Notes: a model not told the origin generated them from the letters alone. Positions 15,195 through 23,396 are shown, numbered from the stretch's first letter. The stretch: 36,693 nucleotides of DNA from VGBK01 sp964548475 (GCA_964548475.1 CAZJRF010000004.1:1-36693); one strand, 5' to 3'. Made by a program: numbers and translations.

Positions 15195-15686
15195 GTGGAG
15201 GCGTTCACCGCACAGCAGGCGTGTCGCTTGACCGGTTGCACCGCGCACCAGTTGCGTTACTGGGATCGGGTCAATCTGCTGCGACCCAGCCTGCAGCGGA
15301 CCGGCGGGCGCCCGGGGCGCCGCCGCCTCTACGCCTTCCGCGACCTGGTCGCCCTGCGCGTGGTGAAGAGCCTGCTCGACAATGGGATGTCGGTGCAGCG
15401 GGTGCGCCGGGCCTGGGACTACCTGCGCCGCACCGCCGACATGGACCGGCACCTGGCCGAGGTCAGGCTGGTCACCGACGGGCACAGCATCTTCCGCGTC
15501 GCCTCCAACGATGAGGAGCTCATTGATGCTCTGCGGGAGGGCCAGCTGGCCTTCTTCGTGGCCATTGGTGAGATCACCCAGGAGGTCGAGGAGGACGTCA
15601 CCCGCTTCGAGCTGGACCGGGAGCAGTTCCTCGAGATGCTGCGGCGGGTAGAGGACGACATCGGGTCGCAGGCCGCCCAGGGCTGA
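15195..15686 (+). CDS. MerR-family transcriptional regulator
   Basis: About 163 residues. The N-terminal winged-helix domain has FTAQQACRLTGCTAHQLRYWD, with the helix-turn-helix and RYW motif typical of MerR. The basic wing (RPGRRRLYAFRDLVAL) follows, then a long helix (SVQRVRRAWDYLR). The C-terminal ~70 residues contain an acidic helical segment (DEELIDALREGQLAFFVAIGEITQEVEEDV) with no cysteines for metal binding, so a small-molecule, protein or dimerisation role is likely. Several in-frame starts exist: GTG 15195 is chosen for its GGGGAGG site seven bases upstream; GTG 15189, ATG 15162 and ATG 15126 are alternatives. The gene ends five bases before the convergent tgpA stop. Confidence 0.82.
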   Translation: MEAFTAQQACRLTGCTAHQLRYWDRVNLLRPSLQRTGGRPGRRRLYAFRDLVALRVVKSLLDNGMSVQRVRRAWDYLRRTADMDRHLAEVRLVTDGHSIFRVASNDEELIDALREGQLAFFVAIGEITQEVEEDVTRFELDREQFLEMLRRVEDDIGSQAAQG

Positions 15687-15691
15687 GAAGG

Positions 15692-18055
15692 TCAGCTCTG
15701 CCGCCAGCGCCCCGGGCGCAGTGAACGGAGCCGGTACCAGGAGGCTGCCCGGCGAGGCCGGGAGTGCTGCCCGGCCAGGGACTGCTCGGTCTCTTCCAGC
15801 GCCCGGGTGGCAACGGTCACCATTCCCGAACGGTCGGCCGGGCGGGCGGCTCTCCCGTAGATGCTTTCCCCATAGGCTCGGGCGAGGGGTCTCATGACGG
15901 GGTCGGTAGCCCGGGCCACCTCGTCGGGAGTCGCCCCCGCGGGAGGTTCCTGGCCCAGGTCGGAGAGCCGGTCGACGATTTCCCGCCAGGCGGCGGAGAC
16001 ATCGCCGGCGGCCAGGGCCCGCAGCCGGTGGCGGCGCCGGGCCCACTTGAGCGCGGGCACCAGCCCGAAGAGCAGGGCCGGTGAGCCGGCCGCGACGGCC
16101 GCCCAGATGGGGAGGTACCAGGATTGGCTGCCGCCGGTGTCGACGGGGACCACCGGTGGGATGTCGGGCGGTGATTCGTCGTCCGGGGGGTACTGGGAAG
16201 GGATGTTGCCGGGATCGACCGGCCAGATCGGGTCGTCCACCTCCAGGTAGGCGGACACATCGAAGGGCAGCGCGTTGGAGTAGGCGGGATTGGCGCCGTC
16301 GGGCCGGGGGGTGGGATCGAAGCGCACCCAGCCCTGAGTGGGCATCCACAACTCCACCCAGGCGTGAGCCTGCCGGTCGCGCACCACGACGCGCCCGTCC
16401 TCGAGCAACTCACCCGGGGCGAATCCGAGCACTACCCGGCTGGGAAGGCCGACCTGGCGGGCCATCACCGCCATCGCAGTGGCGAACTGCTCGCAGTAGC
16501 CGGTGCGGTACCCGGGGCCGGCCGCATCGAGCAGCCAGGCGGCCAGATCCTCGGCGGCATGCCCGGGGTCCACTTGGGCGGAGTAGCGGAAGGAACCGGG
16601 CTCGCGGAAAAAAGCCTCCAGGGCCAGGCCTTTCTCGAAGTCGGTGCTCAGATCGGTGACCTGGCGGCGGGCCAGGGCGAGCACCCGGGCGTCAATATCG
16701 GCGGGCAGGCGCAGGTATTCCTCCCGGCGGGGAAGCTCGTAGACGGCCGGGGGTTCGGTCGCGGGCGGGGCGTCGTAGGCGTCCTCGGCCGCGGAGGCCA
16801 CGGCGAACAGCGGCGAGGGCGCACCGTCGTTGCCCAGGGCGAGCACGTCCAGGTCGGGCAGAGGCACCTGCGAGACGACCCGGTAGGTCATGCCGTAGTA
16901 GGTGAGGGCATCGAAGTGGAGGGCACCGTCGTTGACCTTGGCGCGGAAACCCCGCTCCACCGCCCGGTTGGCCGAGGTGAGGGTGACAGGGGAGTAGGCA
17001 GCGGGCAGCCAGTCCTGCTGAAGGGCGAGGATGGTCACCGTCTGCACCACCGAGGCAGTGGGGCCGCGGAAGGCGAACCCCGGGTCCTCAAGGTAGGAGA
17101 CCTCCTCCGGCCGGGTCGCGTCCCGCCTATGGGCGTACCACTGGGCCCCATCGAACGACTCGAGGGTGAGGAGACGGAAGTGAACCTGATCGTGCGGCAG
17201 GTCGCCCTCCAGGACGGCGTAGAACACGGGCGTGTCGGAGGGGGAGAGCAGCTGCTGGCGGATGCCTACGAAGGGGTTGTAGGCGATGCTCCCGTAGTAG
17301 CCCCCGGTCAGCGCCGACGGGACCCGCCAGTCGAGGAGGCCGCTGCGGGGCAGGAGCCGGGCCAGGGCGGTGCTGGCGGGGAGGGTGACAAGCATGAGCG
17401 CAGCCAGGGCCGCCAAGGCCAGAGCCGGCTTGGTGCGGGCGACCGGCGAGCGCCCCGGACCAGCAGTGAGGGTGCCCGTTTCGCGCCGGCGGCGGTCGAG
17501 GGCCACGGCCAGCAGGGCCAGGCCGAGGAGCAGCAGGAAGGCGGCGGTCCAGAGGGTGCTCCGGCCGCGATCCATGGTGGCGAACTGGAGATACACAACC
17601 AGCGGTGCGAGCACGGCCGCGTAGGGTCGATCGCGCCGCAGGCCCCAGGAGAGCAGGCCGCCGAGCGCCCAGAAGACCACGGCGAGAATGGCGACAATCC
17701 CCGCCAGGGGGAGGACCGGCGCTACGCCCGTGCGGATGACGTTGAGAGCATAAGTCAGCTCGCGTCCCAGTGCCGGAAAGGAGCTGAGGGTGGGGAAGGC
17801 GAACCAGGTCGTGGCGGGGACGGCGATGCGGACCACGGTCAGAAACACCGCCGCCAGGTTGAGGGCGGCGACGGTCCAGCCGGAGAGTCGGTAGGCCAGG
17901 CCGGCCCAGGTGATAGACCCACCCAGGATGGCGGCGGCGAGCAGGATCACCTCCCAGGGGAGGCCTTCGGCGGAAGGGTGCAGGAGGCGCTCCAGACGCC
18001 CGAGGGCGAACAGGCCTCCGGCGAGGCCGGCTAGCCAGCTGAGACGGTAGACCAC
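15692..18055 (-). CDS. TgpA-type membrane transglutaminase (DUF3488/DUF4129)
   Basis: About 787 residues. Seven or so hydrophobic helices (roughly 1-230) form the DUF3488 domain. An extracytoplasmic transglutaminase core follows, with the triad Cys521 (TGYCEQFATAMAV), His564 (HAWVELW) and Asp580 (VRFDPTP). Another TM helix (about 645-665) and a cytoplasmic DUF4129-like tail complete it. Members are membrane-bound cysteine peptidases or amidases of uncertain substrate. The GTG start at 18055 overlaps the DUF58 gene by 25 bases in another frame, with GGAG six bases upstream. A much longer upstream frame is antisense or overlapping and rejected. Third gene of the moxR-DUF58-tgpA operon. Confidence 0.9.
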   Translation of the reverse strand: MVYRLSWLAGLAGGLFALGRLERLLHPSAEGLPWEVILLAAAILGGSITWAGLAYRLSGWTVAALNLAAVFLTVVRIAVPATTWFAFPTLSSFPALGRELTYALNVIRTGVAPVLPLAGIVAILAVVFWALGGLLSWGLRRDRPYAAVLAPLVVYLQFATMDRGRSTLWTAAFLLLLGLALLAVALDRRRRETGTLTAGPGRSPVARTKPALALAALAALMLVTLPASTALARLLPRSGLLDWRVPSALTGGYYGSIAYNPFVGIRQQLLSPSDTPVFYAVLEGDLPHDQVHFRLLTLESFDGAQWYAHRRDATRPEEVSYLEDPGFAFRGPTASVVQTVTILALQQDWLPAAYSPVTLTSANRAVERGFRAKVNDGALHFDALTYYGMTYRVVSQVPLPDLDVLALGNDGAPSPLFAVASAAEDAYDAPPATEPPAVYELPRREEYLRLPADIDARVLALARRQVTDLSTDFEKGLALEAFFREPGSFRYSAQVDPGHAAEDLAAWLLDAAGPGYRTGYCEQFATAMAVMARQVGLPSRVVLGFAPGELLEDGRVVVRDRQAHAWVELWMPTQGWVRFDPTPRPDGANPAYSNALPFDVSAYLEVDDPIWPVDPGNIPSQYPPDDESPPDIPPVVPVDTGGSQSWYLPIWAAVAAGSPALLFGLVPALKWARRRHRLRALAAGDVSAAWREIVDRLSDLGQEPPAGATPDEVARATDPVMRPLARAYGESIYGRAARPADRSGMVTVATRALEETEQSLAGQHSRPRRAASWYRLRSLRPGRWRQS

Positions 18056-19212
18056 GACAACTCCATGGCGGTGTGCCAGGCGGGGGCCCAGAGAGTTCCC
18101 GGGGCGGCGGGCACGGTGAGTGCCCCGGCTCGCTGCAGGGGGAGAAGAGAGTCGCCGGGGCGCTCGACCACGGCGAGCACCACGGTCCGCCTGAAACTGC
18201 CGGCCAGAGCCTGAAGAGCGGTGAGAGCCCCCCGGTCGGGCACCCCGGTGACCAGAACCAGCGCTCCACCGCCCGTCCCCCGCCGGCGCAGCCGGGCGAC
18301 GGTGCGCGGCAGGTTCAGATTCGGGATTGCCTGCACCGCAGCGAGGGTCTCCATGGCCCGGGCGTAGCGGGAGTCGGAGTGAAGGCCCGGGGCCCACTCG
18401 GCCGTCCATAGCTCGGGGCTGAAGCCTCCCCGATACAAGTGGACCACCACGGAGGCGGCCCCGCGCACCGCATGCTCGAACGCCTCGGCCGTGGGGTAGC
18501 ACTCGGCCCGTTGGTCGAGCAACAGGAGTGCCCGGGTCTGCCAGGGGATCTCCAACTGCCGGATCATCAACTGATCTCGCTTGGCCGAGGACGGCCAGTG
18601 CACCCGGCGCAGGTCGTCCCCGACCTGGTACTCACGCAGCGTGAAGAAGTCCTCCCCACCCTGAGGGACGAAGGTGGGCCGGGTGGACTGCACCGCCGGG
18701 TCGAGGCCGCGCACCGGAGGGAAGCCCGCCAGGTCCTCTACCCGCGGGTACACGATGAGCCGGTCGACCGAGCCGGCGGCGGTCCGCCGTTCGGTGAGGG
18801 TGAAGGGATCACTCACCGACACCTGGGCCGGGCCCACCTGGTAGATGCCTCGCGCCCGGCAGTACACCTCGTAGTGGGCGGTGAGGGGCCGGCCGGCGCG
18901 GGTACCGGCAGCGGCGAAGCGCACCGCTCCCAGCCCGTGCACGGTGTCTTCCAGGGAGAGGTGACGGGCGACACGACCGGTGACCATCTGCAGTTCGACC
19001 GTCACCTGTTCGCCCTCGTGCACCGGGGAGGGGTGGAGGCGGCGGGCCACGGCCAGGAGCGGCGACACGGACCGTACGAACAGCACGCCGCCGCCGACCG
19101 CCGTCAGCAGGAAGAGGGCGGTGGCGAGCAGCTCGATCTCGCCGAACGCCGCCCAGAGGATCAGGAGGGCCCCGGACACCCCCACCGCCGCCCAGCCGCG
19201 GCTCGTGGGCAT
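18031..19212 (-). CDS. DUF58 family membrane-associated protein
   Basis: 393 residues. Two N-terminal hydrophobic helices (about 7-26 and 30-50) are followed by a beta-rich domain. The DUF58 signature is FFTLREYQVGDDLRRVHWPS followed by SAKRDQLMIRQLE. A VWA-like half (RALLLLDQ, ALVLVTGVPD) follows. DUF58 proteins act with MoxR ATPases in envelope or protein complex assembly (known from neighbours in many bacteria, mechanism unclear). ATG start at 19212 overlaps the moxR stop by one base. The stop lies inside tgpA, so all three are probably cotranslated. Confidence 0.9.
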   Translation of the reverse strand: MPTSRGWAAVGVSGALLILWAAFGEIELLATALFLLTAVGGGVLFVRSVSPLLAVARRLHPSPVHEGEQVTVELQMVTGRVARHLSLEDTVHGLGAVRFAAAGTRAGRPLTAHYEVYCRARGIYQVGPAQVSVSDPFTLTERRTAAGSVDRLIVYPRVEDLAGFPPVRGLDPAVQSTRPTFVPQGGEDFFTLREYQVGDDLRRVHWPSSAKRDQLMIRQLEIPWQTRALLLLDQRAECYPTAEAFEHAVRGAASVVVHLYRGGFSPELWTAEWAPGLHSDSRYARAMETLAAVQAIPNLNLPRTVARLRRRGTGGGALVLVTGVPDRGALTALQALAGSFRRTVVLAVVERPGDSLLPLQRAGALTVPAAPGTLWAPAWHTAMELSWSTVSAG

Positions 19213-20192
19213 CAGACCCTCGTTCGCGTCCCCGGGACGGGCACCCCGGCGGCGATGGCGTCGAGGATGCCGTCGACGGAAGCCCCCCGTATCTGCGCCT
19301 CGGGGCGCAGGATCATGCGGTGGGTGAGCACCGGCCGCAGCACCGCCTTGACGTCGTCGGGGGTCACGTAGTGGCGGCTCTCCATCGCGGCGCGGGTACG
19401 GGCGGAGCGCTGCAGGAAGAGGGTGGCCCGGGGCGAGGCGCCGAGCAGCAGGTCGGGGTCCCGGCGGGTGGCATCGACGGTGTCCACCAGGTAGGCCTTC
19501 ACCGGGGGTGAGACGTGTACCCGGCGGGCTACGTCGATCATCCGGATGACGTCCTCGGCGGTCACCACGGGTTCGAGGTCCTCGAAGGTGGAGCGGATCG
19601 CGTGGGTGTCGAGCATCTCGAGTTCCTTCTCCCGGGCTGGATAGCCCATGACCAGCCGCATCATGAATCGGTCCAGTTGGGCCTCGGGGAGCGGGTAGGT
19701 CCCCTCGTGCTCGATGGGGTTCTGGGTGGCGATCACCATGAATGGGGGAGGGAGACGGTGGGTGACGCCGTCCACAGTCACTTGCCGCTCCTCCATGGCC
19801 TCGAGAAGGGCGGCCTGGGTCTTGGGGCCGGCCCGGTTGATCTCGTCGCCGAGGACGATGTTGGCGAAGATCGGCCCGGAGCGGAAGACGAAAGCGTTGC
19901 GCTCCCGGTCCCACACCGACACCCCGGTGACGTCGGAGGGCAGGAGGTCGGGGGTGAACTGCACCCGTTGGAAACCGCAGTGGATGCTGCGGGCCAGCGA
20001 CTTGGCCAGGAGCGTCTTGCCCACTCCGGGCACGTCCTCGATCAACAGGTGGCCTTCGCTCAACAGGCCGAGCACCACCAGATCGACCACCGACCTCTTA
20101 CCTTGAATGACCCGCTCGATGTTGGAGGCGACCGCGTCGAACCGGTCAGAGAACCAGGCGAGCTCCTTCTGTTCGGCGGTCTCCTCGGTCAC
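19212..20192 (-). CDS. MoxR-type AAA+ ATPase
   Basis: 326 residues. Walker A is VPGVGKT (54-60) and Walker B is IVLGDE (112-117). Sensor 1 (VIATQNP) follows, and EGTYPLPEAQLDRFMMR is the hallmark of the MoxR group. The C-terminal lid domain is intact. It likely remodels or activates the DUF58 and TgpA proteins encoded just downstream. GTG at 20192 has a GGAGG site nine bases upstream and is preferred to a start 36 codons further up, which would lack a site. TAACCT at 20236-20231 is a plausible -10, giving a leader of about 32 bases. Confidence 0.94.
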   Translation of the reverse strand: MTEETAEQKELAWFSDRFDAVASNIERVIQGKRSVVDLVVLGLLSEGHLLIEDVPGVGKTLLAKSLARSIHCGFQRVQFTPDLLPSDVTGVSVWDRERNAFVFRSGPIFANIVLGDEINRAGPKTQAALLEAMEERQVTVDGVTHRLPPPFMVIATQNPIEHEGTYPLPEAQLDRFMMRLVMGYPAREKELEMLDTHAIRSTFEDLEPVVTAEDVIRMIDVARRVHVSPPVKAYLVDTVDATRRDPDLLLGASPRATLFLQRSARTRAAMESRHYVTPDDVKAVLRPVLTHRMILRPEAQIRGASVDGILDAIAAGVPVPGTRTRV

Positions 20193-20230
20193 GATCGGGG
20201 CCTCCGTTGGGGGTCGGGCACTTCGCCACC

Positions 20231-20236
20231 AGGTTA
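20231..20236 (-). promoter_or_regulatory. Candidate -10 element for the moxR operon
   Basis: TAACCT on the minus strand, about 40 bases before the GTG at 20192. The same hexamer serves the SDR gene and possibly ftsZ. No clear -35. Confidence 0.4.
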
Positions 20237-20282
20237 TCAGCGGAGGCCGTTTGCGAGCCGGGGTCGCGGGGAGAGCCCTCCC

Positions 20283-20288
20283 TAAGAT
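20283..20288 (+). promoter_or_regulatory. -10 element of a leaderless promoter for the 77-aa protein gene
   Basis: TAAGAT followed by exactly six bases and GTG at 20295. No Shine-Dalgarno sequence. It diverges from the moxR promoter about 50 bases away. Confidence 0.55.
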
Positions 20289-20294
20289 ACCCCC

Positions 20295-20528
20295 GTGCAT
20301 GCGCGCCTGATCTTTGCCTTGGCGCGGCGGCCGTCTCTCTGGCTGGAGGCCTGGCGAGCGGCGTCAGATAGCCGATGCAAAAAGTGGTGGAAGCGGCTAC
20401 TGTTAGTGCCGGAGTCGGAGTACCTGCGCTGGCGGTTGACCACCGCGTACGGCAACCCGGCGGCCCGCATGGAGGCCGCCGACCTGGTGCGGTATCTGCA
20501 GTGGCGCCGGAGGCAGCGGGCGGAGTGA
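20295..20528 (+). CDS. Conserved small protein (77 aa), function unknown
   Basis: A basic protein rich in Trp and Arg (RRPSLWLEAWRAASDS, KKWWKRLLLVP, then EYLRWRLTTAYGN and ADLVRYLQWRRRQR). I recall similar short actinobacterial proteins with the pattern RPSLW...P...YLRFR...YG...DVVTYLEW, none with a known role; a search would be needed to confirm. No signal peptide or TM helix. Its start is fixed by TAAGAT-N6. The stop overlaps the next gene (GTGA), suggesting the two work together. Confidence 0.72.
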   Translation: MHARLIFALARRPSLWLEAWRAASDSRCKKWWKRLLLVPESEYLRWRLTTAYGNPAARMEAADLVRYLQWRRRQRAE

Positions 20529-21139
20529 AGGGAGCGGGCGTCGTGGCAGCCCGGAGCTTGCGAGAGCAACTGCTGGCCCTGCCGGGAGTGGCGGAGGCAG
20601 AGGTCGACGGCGACGACAGCGCGCCAGCCGGGGTGCGCATCCGCCTGGCTCCCGACGCCCTGGCCGAAATGGTGGGCCGCGAGGTGCAGCGGCTGTTGGC
20701 CACCCGGGGGGTTCATTCGCGCCTCGGCGGTGAGGGGGCAGCGGCCGTGCCTCCCCTCTTCGAGCCGACGCCGGAGAGCGAATCGGCGCCGTCGAGCGCG
20801 ACGGCCGCTCCCGGGGAAGGGCTGAAGTCGGTGATGGTCGAGGAGAGCTCGGTGGGTATCCAGGCGACAGTGGTCGGCTCCGATGGGCGCCGGGCGACCG
20901 GCCGGGGCGAAGCGAGCGAGGAGGGCCTGATGGCGGCCGTCATCGCTGCGGTGGGGAGGCTGGCCGAGGGGGAGGAGCCCCGGGTGCTCTCGGTCGAGTG
21001 GACCGAGGTGGACGGCTCACGGGTGGTGCTGGTGGTGCTGGAGGGGGCCGGCGGCCGCCGCGCGGCGGGGGCGGCGGTGGTGCGGGCGTCGCGCGGGTAC
21101 GCGGTGGGACGGGCTGCCTGGACGGCTCTAACCGGCTGA
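20525..21139 (+). CDS. Conserved two-domain protein of unknown function (204 aa)
   Basis: The N-terminal ~70 residues have a LREQLLALPGVAEAEV-like segment and a helix. A low-complexity linker rich in Ser, Glu and Pro covers about 75-105. The C-terminal ~100 residues (VGIQATVVGSDGRRATGRGE, then LMAAVIAAVGRL, VLVVLEG and RGYAVGRAAWTAL) have the strand-helix order of small regulatory domains such as the LeuA dimer-type fold. That resemblance is only by eye. Similar proteins seem to occur widely in actinobacteria. GTG 20525 overlaps the previous stop; GTG 20543 is an alternative start. The ~30% Gly+Ala content matches its neighbours. Confidence 0.68.
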   Translation: MKGAGVVAARSLREQLLALPGVAEAEVDGDDSAPAGVRIRLAPDALAEMVGREVQRLLATRGVHSRLGGEGAAAVPPLFEPTPESESAPSSATAAPGEGLKSVMVEESSVGIQATVVGSDGRRATGRGEASEEGLMAAVIAAVGRLAEGEEPRVLSVEWTEVDGSRVVLVVLEGAGGRRAAGAAVVRASRGYAVGRAAWTALTG

Positions 21140-21158
21140 CCCCGGCCTCCGGCCGCGT

Positions 21159-21182
21159 GGGATTCTCTGCGCGCAGAGTCCC
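21159..21182. terminator. Candidate hairpin between convergent genes
   Basis: GGGA-TT-CTCTG (21159-21169) pairs with CAGAGTCCC (21174-21182), with a two-base bulge and a CGCG loop. It lies in the 73-base gap between the stops of the 204-aa gene and the resolvase-like gene. No T run. Confidence 0.5.
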
Positions 21183-21212
21183 GGGGGGAGAGGGAGCGGC
21201 GGCCGGCGCAAT

Positions 21213-21716
21213 TCAGGTGTCGGCGTCGCCGGGGACGGCGGTTCCGGCGGAAGGCACCAGGTGAACCACCACCCCCTCATGGGCGAGGGCCGAGGCCGCC
21301 TGAGCGAGAACTGCTCGGTGCTCGGCTACGCGGGCCAGCACGTCGCGTACGAAACGGCGGGTGGCGTCGGCGGGGAGCTGGCCCAGCACGTCCAGGTCGT
21401 CGGGGTTGGTGGACAGCACCCGGGTGGTACGCGCCCGCAGGTCCCACAGCATGATCTCCTGCACCACCAGGTCGGCCGACAGGGTGAGCAGCCCGGGGAG
21501 CAGAACCGCTTCGGCGTGGCCGGCGGCAAGGATGTCCAGCAGGCTCCGATAGCCCTCCCGGCCGGCGGGCAGACCGGGCCGGGGGATGTCCTGGCAGATG
21601 GCTACCACGTCGAGGCCGTGGGCGGCGGCGTAGCGGCGGATCTCCTCCTGCTGGGCGAAGGCGGAACGGTCCTCGGCCGGATCGACCGACTCCCGGACAT
21701 AGGCGACGACTCGCAT
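21213..21716 (-). CDS. Resolvase-like (serine recombinase fold) protein lacking the DNA-binding domain
   Basis: 167 residues matching only the catalytic-domain half of serine recombinases. YVRESVDPAEDRSAFAQQEE at 6-25 aligns with the YxRVS...Q start, keeping the nucleophile position at Ser10. GREGYRSLLDILAAGHAEAV (52-71) aligns with the RPGL..LL.....G..D.V region. Where active enzymes have LDRLxR, this protein has PGLLTLS (74-80), so the catalytic arginines are missing. No helix-turn-helix follows; the C-terminal 60 residues are helical. An active recombinase is therefore unlikely. GGAGGAGGG directly before the ATG at 21716 fixes the start, and a TTGACA-N17-GACACT promoter is present. Confidence 0.78.
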   Translation of the reverse strand: MRVVAYVRESVDPAEDRSAFAQQEEIRRYAAAHGLDVVAICQDIPRPGLPAGREGYRSLLDILAAGHAEAVLLPGLLTLSADLVVQEIMLWDLRARTTRVLSTNPDDLDVLGQLPADATRRFVRDVLARVAEHRAVLAQAASALAHEGVVVHLVPSAGTAVPGDADT

Positions 21717-21733
21717 GACCCTCCTCCGCGGCA

Positions 21734-21762
21734 AGTGTCGCCGCAGCGACCCAGAGTGTCAA
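21734..21762 (-). promoter_or_regulatory. Promoter of the resolvase-like gene
   Basis: On the minus strand, a perfect TTGACA (21762-21757), a 17-base spacer and GACACT (21739-21734) as a -10. The short leader ends in GGAGGAGGG before the ATG. It is the clearest -35/-10 pair in the window. Confidence 0.55.
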
Positions 21763-21807
21763 GTGGATGCGGAGAGTGTTGCGGGGAGCGACTGAGGTGC
21801 CCGCTGT

Positions 21808-21813
21808 TACGAT
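21808..21813 (+). promoter_or_regulatory. Candidate -10 element for the HNH endonuclease gene
   Basis: TACGAT nine bases before the ATG at 21823, with no Shine-Dalgarno site. Consistent with a leaderless or very short-leader transcript. Confidence 0.42.
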
Positions 21814-21822
21814 GCCCGAGCT

Positions 21823-22323
21823 ATGCCCCAGGCACTCGTGCTGAACGCCACGTACGAGCCGCTCTCCGTGGTGCCGACCCGGCGGGCGGTGGTGCTGCTG
21901 GTGCGCGAGAAGGCTGAAATAGTGCACACCGACGGACGTCGCTGGGCGTCGGAGCGCACCAGCATCCCGGTCCCGACGGTGATCCGCCTGCTCCACTACG
22001 TGAAGGTGCCCTACGAGCGGAGGGTCCCGTTGAGCCGGCGGGCGGTGTTCCGGCGGGACGGCTCGTCCTGCCAGTACTGCGGAGGCGAGGCGGAGAACCT
22101 CGACCACGTGCTGCCGCGCTGCCGCGGCGGCATGCACACCTGGGAGAACGTGGTGGCAGCTTGCCGTGTCTGCAACGCTAGGAAGGGCAACCGCACCCCC
22201 GAAGAAGCGGGGCTCCGCCTGGCCGTGCTGCCCCGCGCCCCGCGACGGCATGGTTGGCTGCTCATCGGCCTGGCTTCGTCGCCGCCGCCTTCCTGGCGAG
22301 CCTATCTGGAGGACGCCGTCTGA
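21823..22323 (+). CDS. HNH endonuclease family protein
   Basis: 166 residues. The N-terminal ~70 residues (LVLNATYEPLSVVPTRRAVVL) are those of the actinobacterial HNH group. The HNH core has Cys83-x2-Cys86 (CQYCG), LDHVLPR (93-99), a GG-x-HTWENVVAAC stretch with the catalytic Asn109, and Cys114-x2-Cys117, giving two zinc-binding CxxC pairs. A nickase or endonuclease on DNA is expected for the fold. Members are chromosomal and common in actinobacteria. It is not part of a recognisable restriction or mobile system here. Its stop lies nine bases from the convergent LapA-like stop. Confidence 0.88.
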   Translation: MPQALVLNATYEPLSVVPTRRAVVLLVREKAEIVHTDGRRWASERTSIPVPTVIRLLHYVKVPYERRVPLSRRAVFRRDGSSCQYCGGEAENLDHVLPRCRGGMHTWENVVAACRVCNARKGNRTPEEAGLRLAVLPRAPRRHGWLLIGLASSPPPSWRAYLEDAV

Positions 22324-22332
22324 AGCCGGTTG

Positions 22333-22620
22333 CTAGGAGGCGGCTCCGCTGCTCCCCGTCAGTTTGGCGCGGCGCCGGCGGAAGACTCCCCAGAGCCAGC
22401 CGAAGAGCCGGCTGATGATGATCCCGGCCGCGAAGGTAGCCAGGAGAATCGCCCAGAGAGGGGCGGTCCATTCGAGCCCTGCGAAGCGCAGCGTGTGGGA
22501 CTCGGTGTTGGAGAAGACGAGGATCAGGGTGGGGACGAGCAGCACGATGAAGGTGATCAGAGGGCCCGCCCAGAGGTTGGGCGTCTCCGCCTTGGGCTGC
22601 TGGCCTGCCGGGGCAGTCAT
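22333..22620 (-). CDS. LapA-domain (DUF1049) small membrane protein
   Basis: 95 residues with two TM helices (about 17-37 and 53-73). A short loop with FSNTESHTLRFAGLEWTAPL separates them, which is the LapA/DUF1049 pattern, and a basic cytoplasmic tail (RRRRAKL) follows. The family was named for lipopolysaccharide assembly in Gram-negatives; in Gram-positives the role is unknown. The ATG overlaps the SDR stop by four bases and GAGGAGGAG precedes it, so it is cotranslated with the SDR. Confidence 0.85.
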   Translation of the reverse strand: MTAPAGQQPKAETPNLWAGPLITFIVLLVPTLILVFSNTESHTLRFAGLEWTAPLWAILLATFAAGIIISRLFGWLWGVFRRRRAKLTGSSGAAS

Positions 22621-23396
22621 GTCTCCTCCTCGCTGAGTGCGCCGCCCAATCTAGCCCCCGGGCCCAGGCCCGCCCATGGATCCCGGCCCAGCCAGTTGCG
22701 AGCGTCGAGGAGAGCTCCGGAAGGCTCCGGCGCGTCGGGATGGGCCAGGCGCAGGAACAGGGGAGTGATGTCCTCGGGCGAGGGGAGAGTGGCCGGGTCC
22801 TCGTCGGGGACGGCCGCCGCCCGCATGGGGGTGCGGGTGGCGCCCGGGTTGACCGAATAGACCCGGCCCCTCGTTCCCCACTCATCGGTCAGCAGCTCCA
22901 GCCAGCCCTCCAGGGCCCGCTTGGAGATGGCATACATGCCCCAGCCTGCCCGCCCGGTGCGCCCCACCGTGCTCGAGACCCCAATGACCACCGGGTGATG
23001 GCCCCGGTCGAGGGCACCGGCCAGCCGCTGGTGCAGAAAGTGGATCGCCGACAAGTTCGCCTCGAACACCTGGTACCAGGCATCGGCGGGGTAGCGCTCG
23101 AGCCGGCCTTCCTCCCCGACGGGCCCGAGCATGCCGGCCGCGTGGACCACCACGTCGAGTATCCCCCCGGTGTGCTCCACGGTGGTAGCCACTGCCCGGC
23201 GGCCGGGCTCGGTGACCAGATCGGCGGCGATGGCGGCTACCCGGCCGGCGTACTCCCCGGCGGCGGCCTCGGCGAGTGCGGCCTCGTTGCGGCCCACGGC
23301 CAGGACCGAGGCGCCGTGAGCGGCATAGGCGCGCACCAGGGCGCGGCCGATGCCCGAGGTCCCCCCCGTCACCAGGATGCGGCGGCCGCCGAGCAC
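22617..23396 (-). CDS. Short-chain dehydrogenase/reductase (SDR family)
   Basis: 259 residues. The classical SDR cofactor site TGGTSGIG is at 10-17, the conserved Asn (FEANLSA) near 114, the catalytic Ser in GVSST near 141-142, and Tyr155-x3-Lys159 (YAISK). NPGATRTPM follows. NAD(P)-dependent oxidation or reduction of an unknown small substrate. The GTG start at 23396 is placed by TAACCT six bases upstream and lacks a Shine-Dalgarno site. Cotranscribed with the LapA-like gene. Divergent from mraZ across 182 bases. Confidence 0.9.
   Translation of the reverse strand: MLGGRRILVTGGTSGIGRALVRAYAAHGASVLAVGRNEAALAEAAAGEYAGRVAAIAADLVTEPGRRAVATTVEHTGGILDVVVHAAGMLGPVGEEGRLERYPADAWYQVFEANLSAIHFLHQRLAGALDRGHHPVVIGVSSTVGRTGRAGWGMYAISKRALEGWLELLTDEWGTRGRVYSVNPGATRTPMRAAAVPDEDPATLPSPEDITPLFLRLAHPDAPEPSGALLDARNWLGRDPWAGLGPGARLGGALSEEET

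Noticed and set aside
16364..18034. Long plus-strand open frame opposite tgpA
   Set aside because: Antisense to the transglutaminase triad and TM helices. Composition is typical of a shadow frame.
21213..22323. Resolvase-like plus HNH genes considered as remains of a mobile element or defence island
   Set aside because: No terminal repeats, att sites, transposase, integrase or restriction partners. Both proteins are of kinds found as ordinary chromosomal genes in actinobacteria.
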